From contig NZ_CP031963.1 in assembly GCF_003443675.1 (NCBI RefSeq), positions 1,697,501 to 1,761,500 of the forward strand: a stretch of 64,000 nucleotides of DNA, in the 5' to 3' direction. This stretch comes from Aquimarina sp. BL5 (GTDB taxonomy: Bacteria > Bacteroidota > Bacteroidia > Flavobacteriales > Flavobacteriaceae). The notes beneath the pieces were generated by a model, which did no database searches, was not told where the DNA came from, and was given only the letters and a program-made list of their open reading frames with translations. Numbering within the stretch: the first letter of the stretch is position 1; every line of letters starts with the position of its first letter. Made by a program: the position numbers and the translations under genes. Below are positions 1-9,290 of the stretch, piece after piece.

Positions 1-47
1 TAAGTTTATTCCTCAGCTATTACCCTCAGCCTTTAACGAGAATAAAT

Positions 48-80
48 AAAAAATCCCTAATTTGATCAGGGATTTTTTAT
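48..80. terminator. Rho-independent terminator
   Basis: An inverted repeat (aaatccct / agggattt) with a short loop is followed by a T-run on the plus strand and preceded by an A-run. It can therefore serve the minus-strand sigma-factor operon ending at 87 as well as a plus-strand gene lying upstream of the window. Confidence 0.75.
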
Positions 81-86
81 TGTTTT

Positions 87-710
87 TTATACTTCTAGTT
101 TTTGAAGCTCTTCATAATTCTTCTTAAGTTTTCTTGTCAATATACCATATATCAATCTATACAACAGTACTAATAGTCCAAGAAAAATTGCTACTACGAT
201 CAGGGAAGTAATTATAATCAAATAAGCTGGCACTTCTTGATCTGTCGACTTGCTATTATATGCATCTGTGTAGAATGCCATATACATTATAATAATTAAA
301 GTGGTCAACGCTAAAAAACCAATATTGATCCAAACATACTGTTTAACCGTTTTTCTGGTATTTAGTATATTTTTCATCAATACGGCAGCTGAATCTGTGG
401 TTTGGATATTTCTATAATTCAGGTAAAATCGAACCATAAAATACATCAAGATACTATAAGATAATATTGTAGTAAAAATAGAGAAACCTTCTAATCCATG
501 AACCTCAAGTTCATCATAATGACCACTTAATCGAACAATAACATCAATTGAAGACCACAAAATAAATTCTAAAACACTAATGATAAAAATCCATTTTACC
601 ATTGAAGATGATTTCTTCAAAATCATCTTATAGATTTCATTATATGATAACTTAGGAAGACCTTCTTCTTGATTCTTCCAGTCTTTTTTTAATAATTCTA
701 ATTCATCCAT
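87..710 (-). CDS. Four-helix inner-membrane protein downstream of an ECF sigma factor
   Basis: A 207-residue protein with a short acidic/basic N-terminal stretch (MDELELLKKDWKNQ) and about four hydrophobic segments (near residues 40-60, 75-95, 125-145 and 163-190), ending in a charged helix. It starts 2 bp after the stop of the ECF sigma gene, so the two are co-transcribed. Similar flavobacterial proteins sit behind an ECF sigma factor and have, I believe, often been labelled beta-carotene monooxygenase; nothing in the sequence supports that enzyme. A role as membrane partner or anti-sigma-like regulator is inferred only from position; there is no recognisable zinc-binding anti-sigma motif. 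Confidence 0.75.
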   Translation of the reverse strand: MDELELLKKDWKNQEEGLPKLSYNEIYKMILKKSSSMVKWIFIISVLEFILWSSIDVIVRLSGHYDELEVHGLEGFSIFTTILSYSILMYFMVRFYLNYRNIQTTDSAAVLMKNILNTRKTVKQYVWINIGFLALTTLIIIMYMAFYTDAYNSKSTDQEVPAYLIIITSLIVVAIFLGLLVLLYRLIYGILTRKLKKNYEELQKLEV

Positions 711-712
711 AA

Positions 713-1207
713 TTATGGGTTTAATATTTTTTTCAATTTTGTTTTCACTCGATTCATCTTCACCCTTGCATTTACCTCAGAGATCCCCATAGTCTCTGCA
801 ATTTCTTTATATGATTTGTCTTCTAGATATAAAAAAACTAACGCTTTCTCAATATCATTTAATTGTTTTACTGCTGCATACATTAACTTAAGCTGCTGTT
901 CTACCTCATCATCGTATTCTTCAGCTTTAATTTTGAAATCCATCGTATCAAAATCTGCTGTTTTAATACTTCTTTTAGACTTACGGTATAAAGTAATAGC
1001 TGTATTTAATGAAACCCTATACATCCAGGTACTGAATTTAGAATCTCCTCTAAACTTAGGATATGCCTTCCATAACTGGATAGTTATCTCCTGAAACAAA
1101 TCGTTATGTGAGTCTGCATCATTAGTATATATCCTACAGACCTTGTGCACAATATTTTGATTTTGCTCAAGATTGGTTACAAAACTATGTTCTAATTCTT
1201 TATTCAC
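713..1207 (-). CDS. ECF-type RNA polymerase sigma factor (sigma-70 family)
   Basis: A 164-residue two-domain sigma factor. Sigma region 2 is visible at about residues 20-85, with DLFQEITIQLWKAYPKFRG and the promoter-melting segment FSTWMYRVSLNTA. Region 4 is a C-terminal helix-turn-helix (YKEIAETMGISEVNARVKMN, residues ~133-153). Length is normal for the ECF family. The downstream membrane protein is its probable operon partner. ECF sigmas usually direct envelope or stress regulons; the target genes cannot be read from here. Confidence 0.93.
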   Translation of the reverse strand: MNKELEHSFVTNLEQNQNIVHKVCRIYTNDADSHNDLFQEITIQLWKAYPKFRGDSKFSTWMYRVSLNTAITLYRKSKRSIKTADFDTMDFKIKAEEYDDEVEQQLKLMYAAVKQLNDIEKALVFLYLEDKSYKEIAETMGISEVNARVKMNRVKTKLKKILNP

Positions 1208-1388
1208 CTTAGTTAGTTACACCTTATATGTAGACAATAAAACAAATCTGTTACAGTTTAAAAACTAATTTTTCAATTTTCAATTATTTTATTCCTAAAA
1301 AAACCTCTTTATCATTTGATAATCAATAAGTTTATCATTCATTCTTAACAAAAATAAATATTCCGTAGGGTTTATGATATTATCATTT

Positions 1389-1396
1389 TATCTTTG
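1389..1396 (+). promoter_or_regulatory. Bacteroidota -7 promoter element for the NADH dehydrogenase gene
   Basis: TATCTTTG matches the Bacteroidota -7 consensus TAnnTTTG exactly. It would place the transcription start near 1402, about 13 bases before the ATG at 1415. No clear -33 TTG was found at the usual spacing. Confidence 0.55.
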
Positions 1397-1414
1397 TAAA
1401 ACAACACTTTATTT

Positions 1415-2713
1415 ATGAACATTCCTTATACTAATTTACCAAGATTAGTGATTATCGGAGGTGGTTTTGCCGGAGTTGCACTTGCAAGAAAAATGGTAAA
1501 AGAAAATGTACAACTCATTTTATTAGACAGACATAATTACCATACATTTCAACCATTATTATATCAAGTTTCCACAGCTTCTTTAGAACCTGATTCTATC
1601 GCGTATCCGTTACGAAAAATCGTAAAACGTGGTAAGAATACGTATTTCAGAATGACAGAAGTAACCGCTGTCGACCCAAAGAAAAAAGAGGTTCATACAG
1701 CTATTGGCAGCATTACCTATGATTATTTGGTAATTGCTACTGGAGCAAGAACCAATTTTTTTGGAAATGAAACTATAGAAAAGAATGCAATGCGGATGAA
1801 AAACTTACCGCAAGCATTGAATCTTAGAAGTTTGATGTTAGAAAACCTGGAGCAAGCAGTCATTACGACTGACCCCGAAAAGAGGAAGGAATTATTACGT
1901 TTTGTATTAGCAGGTGCGGGTCCTACTGGCGTAGAATTAGCTGGAGGAATAGCAGAACTAAAGCTTAATGTGCTACCACGTGACTATCCGGATATGGATT
2001 TTAGTGCTATGGAAATTCATTTAATAGAAGGCGCTGATCGTGTTTTACCACCTATGAGTGAGCATGCCTCCGAAAAAGCTACCAAATTTCTAGAAAGAAT
2101 GGGAGTACACATTCATACCAATACACAGGTAACAAATTACGAATCTAACCTTGTGTCTACCAATACAGATTTATCTCTAAAAACAGCAACTTTTATTTGG
2201 TCAGCAGGTGTTACTGGAGCTCCTGTAGAAGGGTTACAAGCGGATGCTCTTATACCAAGAGCAAATCGCTATAAGGTAAATCAGTTTAACCAAATCGAGG
2301 GATATGATGATATTTATGCGTTGGGAGATATTGCTTTGATGCAGACAGAGGATTATCCGAGAGGGCATCCTATGGTAGCACAACCAGCTATCCAACAAGG
2401 GAATCATTTAGTGAAAAACCTAAAATTACACCTAAAAGGAAAACCAATGACTCCTTTTAAGTATTTCGACAAAGGATCTATGGCAACCATAGGTCGCAAT
2501 AAAGCAGTCGTGGATTTAGGTAAATTTCGTTTTGGGGGATTCTTTGCTTGGTTTATATGGATGTTTATTCACTTATGGTTTTTAGTAGGCTTTAGAAATC
2601 GCTTTGTTACTTTCTTTAATTGGACGTATAACTATATCAATTATGACAAGGCTGCCAGATTGATTGTAAGACCATTTAAGAATAAAGAAGAAAACGCTAT
2701 AGAACGAGTGTAA
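1415..2713 (+). CDS. ndh: Type II NADH:quinone oxidoreductase (NDH-2)
   Basis: A single-subunit, non-proton-pumping flavoenzyme that passes electrons from NADH to the quinone pool at the membrane. The FAD-binding Rossmann motif GGGFAGVALA lies at residues 15-24. A second nucleotide-binding motif for NADH (GAGPTGVELAGGIAEL) is near residue 170, and a third FAD contact (YALGDIA) is near 300. The C-terminal part has a hydrophobic stretch (FFAWFIWMFIHLWFLVGF) suited to membrane anchoring. The length of 432 residues is normal for the family. It is preceded by a consensus -7 promoter element and is probably monocistronic, converging on the GLPGLI gene with an 8-bp gap. Confidence 0.94.
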   Translation: MNIPYTNLPRLVIIGGGFAGVALARKMVKENVQLILLDRHNYHTFQPLLYQVSTASLEPDSIAYPLRKIVKRGKNTYFRMTEVTAVDPKKKEVHTAIGSITYDYLVIATGARTNFFGNETIEKNAMRMKNLPQALNLRSLMLENLEQAVITTDPEKRKELLRFVLAGAGPTGVELAGGIAELKLNVLPRDYPDMDFSAMEIHLIEGADRVLPPMSEHASEKATKFLERMGVHIHTNTQVTNYESNLVSTNTDLSLKTATFIWSAGVTGAPVEGLQADALIPRANRYKVNQFNQIEGYDDIYALGDIALMQTEDYPRGHPMVAQPAIQQGNHLVKNLKLHLKGKPMTPFKYFDKGSMATIGRNKAVVDLGKFRFGGFFAWFIWMFIHLWFLVGFRNRFVTFFNWTYNYINYDKAARLIVRPFKNKEENAIERV

Positions 2714-2720
2714 ATAATCA

Positions 2721-3584
2721 TTAATACTGATTAAATAATTTTGCTGGTAAATCTATAAGTTCCTGTCGGGTAATTTTTTCACCTTCAGTTGGAGGGTTTA
2801 TTTCAAAACCATTTTCAGAGAGTATACGAATTTTATGAAAATTAACTGTTCTTTTGTCTTCTTTTAGTTCCAGTATGAGTCCGGGAAGCCCGCAATATCC
2901 TTTAGGACCGTGAGCTGATTTAATCTCTCTGGTGTACCAGGCTTCTACTTTTTTGTCTGAGTTTTTTAGTATCGCTTTATAACAAACATATTGATCGATC
3001 TTTTTTGTTTCTTTTGTTAATGTCCATTGTGGTTGTTCTAGTGCTTCTTCAATTAAAAACTTTCTACCTTTAAGATCAAACTCATAAACTTCTAGCGAAC
3101 TTATTTTCTTTCTCTGAGATTGATCTATATAAACTACTTCGGAGTTATTGTAATTGATGCGTTCTCTTTTAAACTCTCGCCCTTTTCTATTGGTTCTTAT
3201 CTCCGATACTGTATCATTACCAACTTCTTCCTGCGGGTAATACAAGGACTTTAGCGCTCTAATTTTTAATACAGTGATATAATCATATTCTGGAATATTT
3301 AAAGACTTACGCTCTATCTTTTTAGAATGTATCATCATTTTATTTACCTCTTCCTGAATTTTATTTCTGTAATAATCTAGAGAATCCTTATCCTTATCGG
3401 CATATATTGCTGCTTTAATTTTCGCCATTTCTAACATATAAACCTCAAATTCTAAAGAATCAAAATGTCCATTCTTGGTAGTTACTTGATCTGGTATTCT
3501 TTTCTCCTTATAGAATACGGTAATCTGCTGTGCATTAAGTATAACAGAGAATAAAACAACAGTAGGTAATAACAGTTTTTTCAT
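2721..3584 (-). CDS. GLPGLI family secreted protein
   Basis: A 287-residue protein from the ATG at 3584, chosen because it gives a standard signal peptide (MKKLLLPTVVLFSVILNAQ); the open frame extends 17 codons further upstream without adding one. The family signature YCGLPGLILEL lies in the C-terminal third, and an upstream WTLTKETKKIDQYVCYKA block is also typical. GLPGLI proteins are Bacteroidota envelope proteins, probably periplasmic, of unknown biochemical role, often found beside TonB receptors. Here the divergent neighbour is a TonB receptor gene. Confidence 0.88.
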   Translation of the reverse strand: MKKLLLPTVVLFSVILNAQQITVFYKEKRIPDQVTTKNGHFDSLEFEVYMLEMAKIKAAIYADKDKDSLDYYRNKIQEEVNKMMIHSKKIERKSLNIPEYDYITVLKIRALKSLYYPQEEVGNDTVSEIRTNRKGREFKRERINYNNSEVVYIDQSQRKKISSLEVYEFDLKGRKFLIEEALEQPQWTLTKETKKIDQYVCYKAILKNSDKKVEAWYTREIKSAHGPKGYCGLPGLILELKEDKRTVNFHKIRILSENGFEINPPTEGEKITRQELIDLPAKLFNQY

Positions 3585-3783
3585 TTTTTGATTGATTATA
3601 AAATGTAAAACTAAGAAATTAGTTGAATCATTCAACTAATTTCTTAGTTTATTTTAAAGACTTCCTATTTTAGTCAAAATAACAATCCATCCTAATAATT
3701 CTACAGTTCGGTAGTATTCAATTTTTAGACCTAATTCTTTAACGCAATTTTGGACCATCAATCTAACACTATAAAACGAACAG

Positions 3784-5937
3784 ATGAAATCATTACTAAT
3801 TACAATTTTCTTACTCTCGGCAGCATTTTTGAACGCTCAAAACACTATTTCTGGTGTTGTTACAGAACCATCTGGAGTTCCAATTCCTGGAGCGAATATT
3901 TACTTAGAAGGAACCTATGATGGTGCTTCATCTGCAGACGATGGAACTTTTTCTTTTACTACTACTGAAACTGGTGGACAAACTTTAGTCGTTTCTTTTC
4001 TTTCTTTTGAAACCTTCACACTGAGTATGGATGTTACTGAAATGAAAGGCTTAAAAATAAAACTGAAAGAAGACGTAAATTCATTGGGGAGTGTTATTCT
4101 TAACGCAGGAACATTCTCTGCGGGTGATAATAGTAAAGCATCTGTATTGACCCCTTTAGATATTGTTACCACAGCAGGAGCAGCCGGTGATTATATTGGA
4201 GCTTTCCAAACACTTCCTGGTACGTCGACTGTTGCCGAAGACGGAAGACTCTTTGTACGAGGTGGTGATGCTAATGAAGCTAATGTATATATTGATGGAC
4301 TTCGGGTTTTTCAGCCTTTTGCAGCAACAGCTAACAATATCCCTACACGTGGTCGCTTCTCCCCTTTCTTATTTAAAGGAACTAATTTTTCTACTGGAGG
4401 ATATTCTGCAGAATACGGTGATGCCTTATCCAGTGTTTTATTACTGAATACGATCGACGAGCCAGAACAAGAAAAAACTGATCTATCTTTTATTAGTGTT
4501 GGTCTCGGAATTGGAAATACCCAAAAATGGAAGAACAATTCCCTAAGTATAAATGCATTTTACCTAAATCTAAAACCATATCAAGAAATCATTTCTCAAC
4601 GTGTGGATTGGATAAAACCTTTTGAGTCTTTATCGGGTGAAGCTGTATATAGACATCAATTCGATAATGGATTATTCAAACTATATGGAGGATTAAATTA
4701 TACAGATTTCGAATTAATCCAGGAGGACATCAATGTACCAGAAGGCATCAATTTTGGACTTAAAAACAGAAACTTATATATCAATGCCTCATACAAAGGT
4801 GAATTAGGAAATGATTGGAGATTGGCTACTGGAGCTAGTTTTGCCAATGACCATAATGATATAAAAATTGAAGAAACAAATGTTGATAATGATGACAATG
4901 CGGCTCACTTAAAAATAAAATTAAGGAAAAGATTCAGTAATCGTTTCAAATTAAGCTTTGGTGCAGAACAATTTCTTGGAAATTTTAAGGAAGAAGCTAG
5001 TATTATTTCCTTCGGAAATTTCCAGAGTAGTTTTAAGAATAATAGCACAGCAGCTTTTTCTGAAGCTAATATCTTTTTCAATAAAAAGTTGGCTATGCAA
5101 TTAGGAATACGAGCAACTCATAATACATTACTCGACTTTACCAAAGTATCTCCAAGAGCCTCATTAGCCTATAAAATTGCCGAGAAATCTCAGGTTTCTT
5201 TAGCCTACGGAGATTTTTATCAGGCACCACAGCAAGATATTCTTAAATATAATAGTTCATTAGATCCAGAAAAGTCATCCCACTATATTCTTAATTATCT
5301 ATATCAAAACAATGGTAGGACATTAAGAGCTGAAGCATATTATAAAAGTTATGATCGTTTAGCAAAATTTGATACTGCAATGCCCGAGTTTGGTAGTAAT
5401 TATAATAGCTCTGGAGACGGATACGCTGCAGGGTTGGATGTATATTGGAGAGACAACAAGTCAATCAAAAACTTTGAGTATTGGACTAGTTATTCATATC
5501 TGGACACAGAGAGAGATTACAGAAATTACCCGGAACGAGCTACTCCTAATTTTGCCACAAGCCATAATCTATCTGTTGTAGGGAAATATTGGGCTAAAGA
5601 TTGGAAATCATTAATAAGCGCTACCTACAATTTTGCTTCAGGGCGTCCGTATACAGATCCGAATACAGCTAACTTTTTAGGCGAAAAAACAAGAACTTTT
5701 AATTCTTTAAATATGAGCTGGGCATATTTAATCAGTCAACAAAAGATTTTATTCGTATCCGTATCTAATGTGCTCGGATTTGACAATGTATTTAATTATC
5801 AATATGCTAATACTCCTAATGTAAATGGAAATTTTGCCAGACGTGCTATTAGACCAACCGCCGATCGTTTTTTTATCATAGGATTTTTCTGGACGATCAG
5901 TGATAATAAAACAGATAATCAATTAGATAACTTATAA
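3784..5937 (+). CDS. TonB-dependent outer-membrane receptor with N-terminal carboxypeptidase-regulatory fold
   Basis: 717 residues with a signal peptide (MKSLLITIFLLSAAFLNAQ). An Ig-like CarboxypepD_reg domain follows (residues ~20-95: ISGVVTEPSGVPIPGANIYLEG). Next is a plug domain (~110-230) containing GRLFVRGGDANEANVYIDG, then a beta-barrel. The C-terminus is not a classic terminal-Phe strand but ends in a short polar tail after GFFWTISD. The receptor is somewhat short for a full 22-strand barrel but continuous. It would import or sense a ligand in a TonB/ExbBD-dependent way; the substrate is unknown. It heads a same-strand set with a DUF2141 protein, a TPR protein and a LytS/LytTR system, so a signalling rather than purely nutritional role is plausible (inference). 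Confidence 0.9.
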   Translation: MKSLLITIFLLSAAFLNAQNTISGVVTEPSGVPIPGANIYLEGTYDGASSADDGTFSFTTTETGGQTLVVSFLSFETFTLSMDVTEMKGLKIKLKEDVNSLGSVILNAGTFSAGDNSKASVLTPLDIVTTAGAAGDYIGAFQTLPGTSTVAEDGRLFVRGGDANEANVYIDGLRVFQPFAATANNIPTRGRFSPFLFKGTNFSTGGYSAEYGDALSSVLLLNTIDEPEQEKTDLSFISVGLGIGNTQKWKNNSLSINAFYLNLKPYQEIISQRVDWIKPFESLSGEAVYRHQFDNGLFKLYGGLNYTDFELIQEDINVPEGINFGLKNRNLYINASYKGELGNDWRLATGASFANDHNDIKIEETNVDNDDNAAHLKIKLRKRFSNRFKLSFGAEQFLGNFKEEASIISFGNFQSSFKNNSTAAFSEANIFFNKKLAMQLGIRATHNTLLDFTKVSPRASLAYKIAEKSQVSLAYGDFYQAPQQDILKYNSSLDPEKSSHYILNYLYQNNGRTLRAEAYYKSYDRLAKFDTAMPEFGSNYNSSGDGYAAGLDVYWRDNKSIKNFEYWTSYSYLDTERDYRNYPERATPNFATSHNLSVVGKYWAKDWKSLISATYNFASGRPYTDPNTANFLGEKTRTFNSLNMSWAYLISQQKILFVSVSNVLGFDNVFNYQYANTPNVNGNFARRAIRPTADRFFIIGFFWTISDNKTDNQLDNL

Positions 5938-6013
5938 TTTCTAAGATAAAGACATTAGTATAGGTCCTATTATTTCTTAATAACAAATTCAGTTTAACTT
6001 TAAAATAAAAACC

Positions 6014-6436
6014 ATGAAAACTATATCTATTACAGTAATTTTTACGCTTCTATTACCTCTAGCAATATTTGCTCAAGACAATACTAACAGTATTGAAATT
6101 AATGTAACTAATATAAAAATAGATGATGGAACTATTAGGATCGGTTTGTATAAAGGGGAAGAAAACTTTTATAGAAAAACTTACAAATCGATCGCTGTAA
6201 AGGCTAAAAAAGATTCACTAACAGTTACATTAGATGATATACCAAATGGAACCTATGCAATCTCATTGTTTCATGATAAAAATGATAACAAAAAATTAGA
6301 CACCAATTTTTTCAAAATACCGAAAGAACCCTATGGAACTAGCAATAATGCCAAAGGAAGTTTTGGGCCACCTAGCTGGGAAGATGCTAAATTTTCAGTT
6401 TCAGAACAAAAGGTAAGTCAGACTATTAAGCTTTAG
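6014..6436 (+). CDS. DUF2141 domain secreted protein
   Basis: 140 residues: a signal peptide (about residues 1-20, ending IFAQ) and one DUF2141 beta-sandwich-like domain containing GTYAISLFHDKNDNKKLDTN and the C-terminal block PYGTSNNAKGSFGPPSWEDA, both characteristic of the family. Exported by Sec; function unknown. It lies 76 bp after the TonB receptor and may be co-transcribed. A close paralogue is encoded at 24654-25073. Confidence 0.88.
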   Translation: MKTISITVIFTLLLPLAIFAQDNTNSIEINVTNIKIDDGTIRIGLYKGEENFYRKTYKSIAVKAKKDSLTVTLDDIPNGTYAISLFHDKNDNKKLDTNFFKIPKEPYGTSNNAKGSFGPPSWEDAKFSVSEQKVSQTIKL

Positions 6437-6538
6437 AACAATTCATCCTTAATAAACTACAATTCGGTAACATTTAATTCCAAAACATACAGTATTAAAG
6501 GATCTTTACACTGTAAAACAAAAACAGCTGTTATAATG

Positions 6539-6590
6539 AACTTGTCGAAGCGCTGTTACTTTAAGATATAAAATAGTCTTCGGCAAGCTT
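6539..6590. repeat. Imperfect inverted repeat with TGTCGAAG/CTTCGGCA arms
   Basis: Arms aacttgtcgaag (6539-6550) and cttcggcaagctt (6578-6590) can form a hairpin in the gap between the DUF2141 and TPR genes. The TGTCGAAG core recurs in the inverted repeat at 13620-13675, so this looks like a dispersed extragenic palindromic element. It has no T-run and is not an obvious terminator. Confidence 0.5.
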
Positions 6591-6632
6591 AAACTGATAA
6601 AAGCAATTATTATAAACTAAAAACACTAACAA

Positions 6633-7253
6633 ATGAGAACAATAATCATCTTACTTAGCTTTTTTGCAATAACCTCTGTAAATTCTCAAGCAGCTTACGA
6701 AAAAGGAATGGGTAAAGCCTTTGAGTTATGGGGAAATCAAAAAAACGATGAAGCCGCCAATTTATTCGAACGTATTGGTAAAGCAGAAAAAGATAACTGG
6801 TTACCGTATTACTATGCTGCACAAATACATATTGTTACCACTTTTGGAATTAAAGATGCGGAAGAAATAGAATCTCGTTTAACGAAAGCACAGAATTACC
6901 TAAATGAAGCCAAAACTTTTTCTAAAGACAACGCAGAAATCGTGATTATGGAAGCTATGCTAAATACAGCTTATGTAGTATATGACGGGGCAAAATATGG
7001 AATGACTCATTCTGGTAAGGTGGAAGAATTGTATCAAAAAGCAAAGATTATTGAACCTGAAAACCCAAGAGCAATATTATATCACGCAGAATGGCAAATG
7101 GGAGCTGCAAAATTCTGGGGTAAAGACCCAAAAGCCTTTTGTCCTGAGATAGAAAAAGCTATCTTGTACTTTGAAAAAGAACCTTCTAACGTACCATTTT
7201 ATCCAGATTGGGGAAAAAACCAGATAGCAAGGATTCAAGAAAATTGTAAATAA
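6633..7253 (+). CDS. Secreted TPR-like protein
   Basis: 206 residues with a signal peptide (MRTIIILLSFFAITSVNSQA) and a helical repeat body. Alternating helices such as FELWGNQKNDEAANLFERIG and NPRAILYHAEWQMGAAKFWG resemble degenerate tetratricopeptide repeats. Probably periplasmic. It ends 6 bp before the histidine kinase gene, pointing to co-expression and perhaps sensing or scaffolding for it (inference from position). Confidence 0.75.
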   Translation: MRTIIILLSFFAITSVNSQAAYEKGMGKAFELWGNQKNDEAANLFERIGKAEKDNWLPYYYAAQIHIVTTFGIKDAEEIESRLTKAQNYLNEAKTFSKDNAEIVIMEAMLNTAYVVYDGAKYGMTHSGKVEELYQKAKIIEPENPRAILYHAEWQMGAAKFWGKDPKAFCPEIEKAILYFEKEPSNVPFYPDWGKNQIARIQENCK

Positions 7254-7259
7254 AACTAA

Positions 7260-8618
7260 ATGAATATTTTCAAAGAAATAGGAAAAGGTATTTTAATCGG
7301 AACCGCAATATTTATCACATTCCTTATCATATATTATTTTAAGGGAATCGAAATAAATTTTAACCAACAATTGCTACACGAATATTTAGAGAATGTTGTG
7401 TTTTCGATAATTATATATATAGCTAATGTATACCTTTTCAGATTTCGAAGAAAAAAATGTCAAGAAAAGTTATATACAGTAAAAAATTTAACCGTAACCA
7501 TTATCCTGGCAACTATGGTATCAGTAGTTGCAATATTTATAGCAAGATTATTTTATAATGTGCTTGTTTATGAAAAAGAGGTTTTAGAGTTTATTAGTAA
7601 TGAGAGACCCCAATATTACTTGATTTCTCTATCAATCGCTACCGTAGTAACTTTTATATTTTATGGAGTTTTCTATTGGAAACACAGACAAGAATCAAAG
7701 GTTACGGAACAAAAAATAATAGCAGGAACGGCTTCAGCAAAATTTGCAGCTTTAAAAAATCAATTAGATCCGCACTTTTTGTTTAATAGTCTTAACGTAT
7801 TGACATCCTTGATTGATGAAAATCCTAAAATGGCACAGAAGTTCACAACTTCTTTGTCTAAGGTTTACCGATACGTTTTAGAACAAAAGGATAAGGAATT
7901 AGTAACCATAGATGAAGAGTTAAAATTCGCAAAGACATATATGACCTTATTAAAATTAAGGTTTGAAGACAGTATTATTTTTGAAATGCCAGAATCGGCC
8001 TCTAATCCAGAAGCGAAAGTAGTACCACTGTCTTTGCAGATTCTATTAGAGAACACAATTAAACATAATGTGGTCATGCCTAATAGACCATTGCATATTA
8101 AAATTTATGAAGACGAGGGTTTTCTTATTGTAGAAAACAACCTACAACCCAAACAAGTAGTTAAACAAAGTAGCGGTGTAGGCTTAGGAAATGTAAAACA
8201 ACGATACGGATTGCTTACCAAAAGAGAGTTCTCTGTATTCAAAACAGAGACAGCTTTTATTGCAAAGCTTCCGATATTAACTAAAAGAATAACATCAATC
8301 GATATGACAACTTTACAAAACATAGAAATCGTAAAAGATCTAAAATATAAAAGAGCAAAAGATAGAGTAAAGAAAATGAAAGAATTTTATGGCAGTTTAA
8401 CTGCATACTGTATTGTAATTCCATTTTTAATATTCATCAATTATAGAACTACTGGTTTTAGTCTTCCTTGGTTTATTTTTCCGATGGCTGGATGGGGATT
8501 AGGATTACTTTTTCATTATGCAGAAGCATTCGACCACCATCCGATCTTTGGAAAAGATTGGGAGAAGAAAAAAATCAGAAAGTATATGGACGAATCTAAT
8601 AGAAGAAATTATGAATGA
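7260..8618 (+). CDS. LytS-type sensor histidine kinase with C-terminal 2TM domain
   Basis: 452 residues in three parts. Residues 1-145 hold about four transmembrane segments. Residues ~155-345 form a His_kinase/HATPase module: the phospho-acceptor motif DPHFLFNSLN puts the His at residue 172, the N-box LLENTIKHN is near 265, and the G-box SGVGLGNVKQRYGLL is near 307. Residues ~355-452 form a 2TM domain, with a charged N-terminal helix (KDLKYKRAKDRVKKMKEFYG), two hydrophobic helices and DKDWEKKKIRKYM. Kinases of this class phosphorylate LytTR regulators; one is encoded at 10055-10810. The C-terminal 2TM domain is the same domain found alone in the next four genes. The stop overlaps the next start by 8 bp. 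Confidence 0.92.
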   Translation: MNIFKEIGKGILIGTAIFITFLIIYYFKGIEINFNQQLLHEYLENVVFSIIIYIANVYLFRFRRKKCQEKLYTVKNLTVTIILATMVSVVAIFIARLFYNVLVYEKEVLEFISNERPQYYLISLSIATVVTFIFYGVFYWKHRQESKVTEQKIIAGTASAKFAALKNQLDPHFLFNSLNVLTSLIDENPKMAQKFTTSLSKVYRYVLEQKDKELVTIDEELKFAKTYMTLLKLRFEDSIIFEMPESASNPEAKVVPLSLQILLENTIKHNVVMPNRPLHIKIYEDEGFLIVENNLQPKQVVKQSSGVGLGNVKQRYGLLTKREFSVFKTETAFIAKLPILTKRITSIDMTTLQNIEIVKDLKYKRAKDRVKKMKEFYGSLTAYCIVIPFLIFINYRTTGFSLPWFIFPMAGWGLGLLFHYAEAFDHHPIFGKDWEKKKIRKYMDESNRRNYE

Positions 8619-8955
8619 TTTTGATAAAAGAAAAGCCTATAGAAAAGCAAAAAAAAGAGTAAAAGAAGAAAGATCCTTTTACGGACACGCTACTGTATTC
8701 TTTGTTATGAATATCATCATCTTTATTTTTAAAATAAAGGTTGGAGACTATGTAAATAGTGAAGATTACAACAATTTTTTAACTTGGAATTTAATCAGTA
8801 CTCCGCTATTGTGGGGATTAGGCTTACTAGGACACGGATTATGGACGTTTAGAGAAAAAAACGGACTGGAAAAACTACTTAATCAAACTATTTTTAGTAG
8901 AAAATGGGAAGATAAAAAGATTAAAGAGTTTATGGAAGAGAAGAATGATATCTAA
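8611..8955 (+). CDS. 2TM domain protein (first stand-alone copy)
   Basis: 114 residues from the ATG at 8611 (MNDFDKRKAYRKAKKRVKEE), which overlaps the kinase stop by 8 bp; a longer open frame from 8518 lies inside the kinase gene and is unlikely to be used. Architecture: a basic/acidic amphipathic N-terminal helix, two hydrophobic helices (ATVFFVMNIIIFIF and STPLLWGLGLLGHGLW) and a C-terminal RKWEDKKIKEFM motif. This is the 2TM family of small Bacteroidota membrane proteins with unknown mechanism. Position suggests a membrane modulator of the LytS kinase. Confidence 0.85.
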   Translation: MNDFDKRKAYRKAKKRVKEERSFYGHATVFFVMNIIIFIFKIKVGDYVNSEDYNNFLTWNLISTPLLWGLGLLGHGLWTFREKNGLEKLLNQTIFSRKWEDKKIKEFMEEKNDI

Positions 8956-8967
8956 AAGAACAGAAAA

Positions 8968-9279
8968 ATGGAAAATTCTGAACAATTAAAAACATACATA
9001 AGAGCTCAAAAAAGGGTAGCAGAAGAAAGAAATTTTTATACACATCTGGCAATATACATAGTGATCAACATCATCATATTTGCAGTAATTCTGGAGCTAA
9101 AAGATTATATATACGACGGTTACTTATGGATAAATTTACTTAGTACTCCGGTGCTGTGGGGAATTCCGTTACTAATTCACGGAGTATGGGCCTTTAGAAA
9201 AGGAAAGAAACTTACGCTTTTCAAAAAATGGGAAGATCGAAAGATTAAAGAATATATGAATAAAGAGAATAACCTCTAA
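8968..9279 (+). CDS. 2TM domain protein (second copy)
   Basis: 103 residues: N-terminal charged helix (TYIRAQKRVAEERNFYTHLA), two hydrophobic segments, and the closing KKWEDRKIKEYM motif. It begins 12 bp after the previous copy and is clearly paralogous to it. Presumably an inner-membrane protein of the same operon; function unknown. Confidence 0.85.
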   Translation: MENSEQLKTYIRAQKRVAEERNFYTHLAIYIVINIIIFAVILELKDYIYDGYLWINLLSTPVLWGIPLLIHGVWAFRKGKKLTLFKKWEDRKIKEYMNKENNL

Positions 9280-9290
9280 AATATAAAGAA

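Noticed and set aside
87..710. Beta-carotene 15,15'-monooxygenase
   Set aside because: Such labels occur for similar flavobacterial membrane proteins, but no iron-ligand histidines or propeller repeats of that enzyme are visible.
816..1094. Plus-strand frame opposite the sigma factor
   Set aside because: It is antisense to a clear sigma factor gene and has no recognisable protein features.
4163..4447. 94-codon frame within the TonB receptor
   Set aside because: Frame-shifted shadow of the receptor plug region.
8518..8610. Upstream extension of the first stand-alone 2TM gene
   Set aside because: It lies within the kinase gene in another frame; the ATG at 8611 matches the N-termini of the other 2TM copies.
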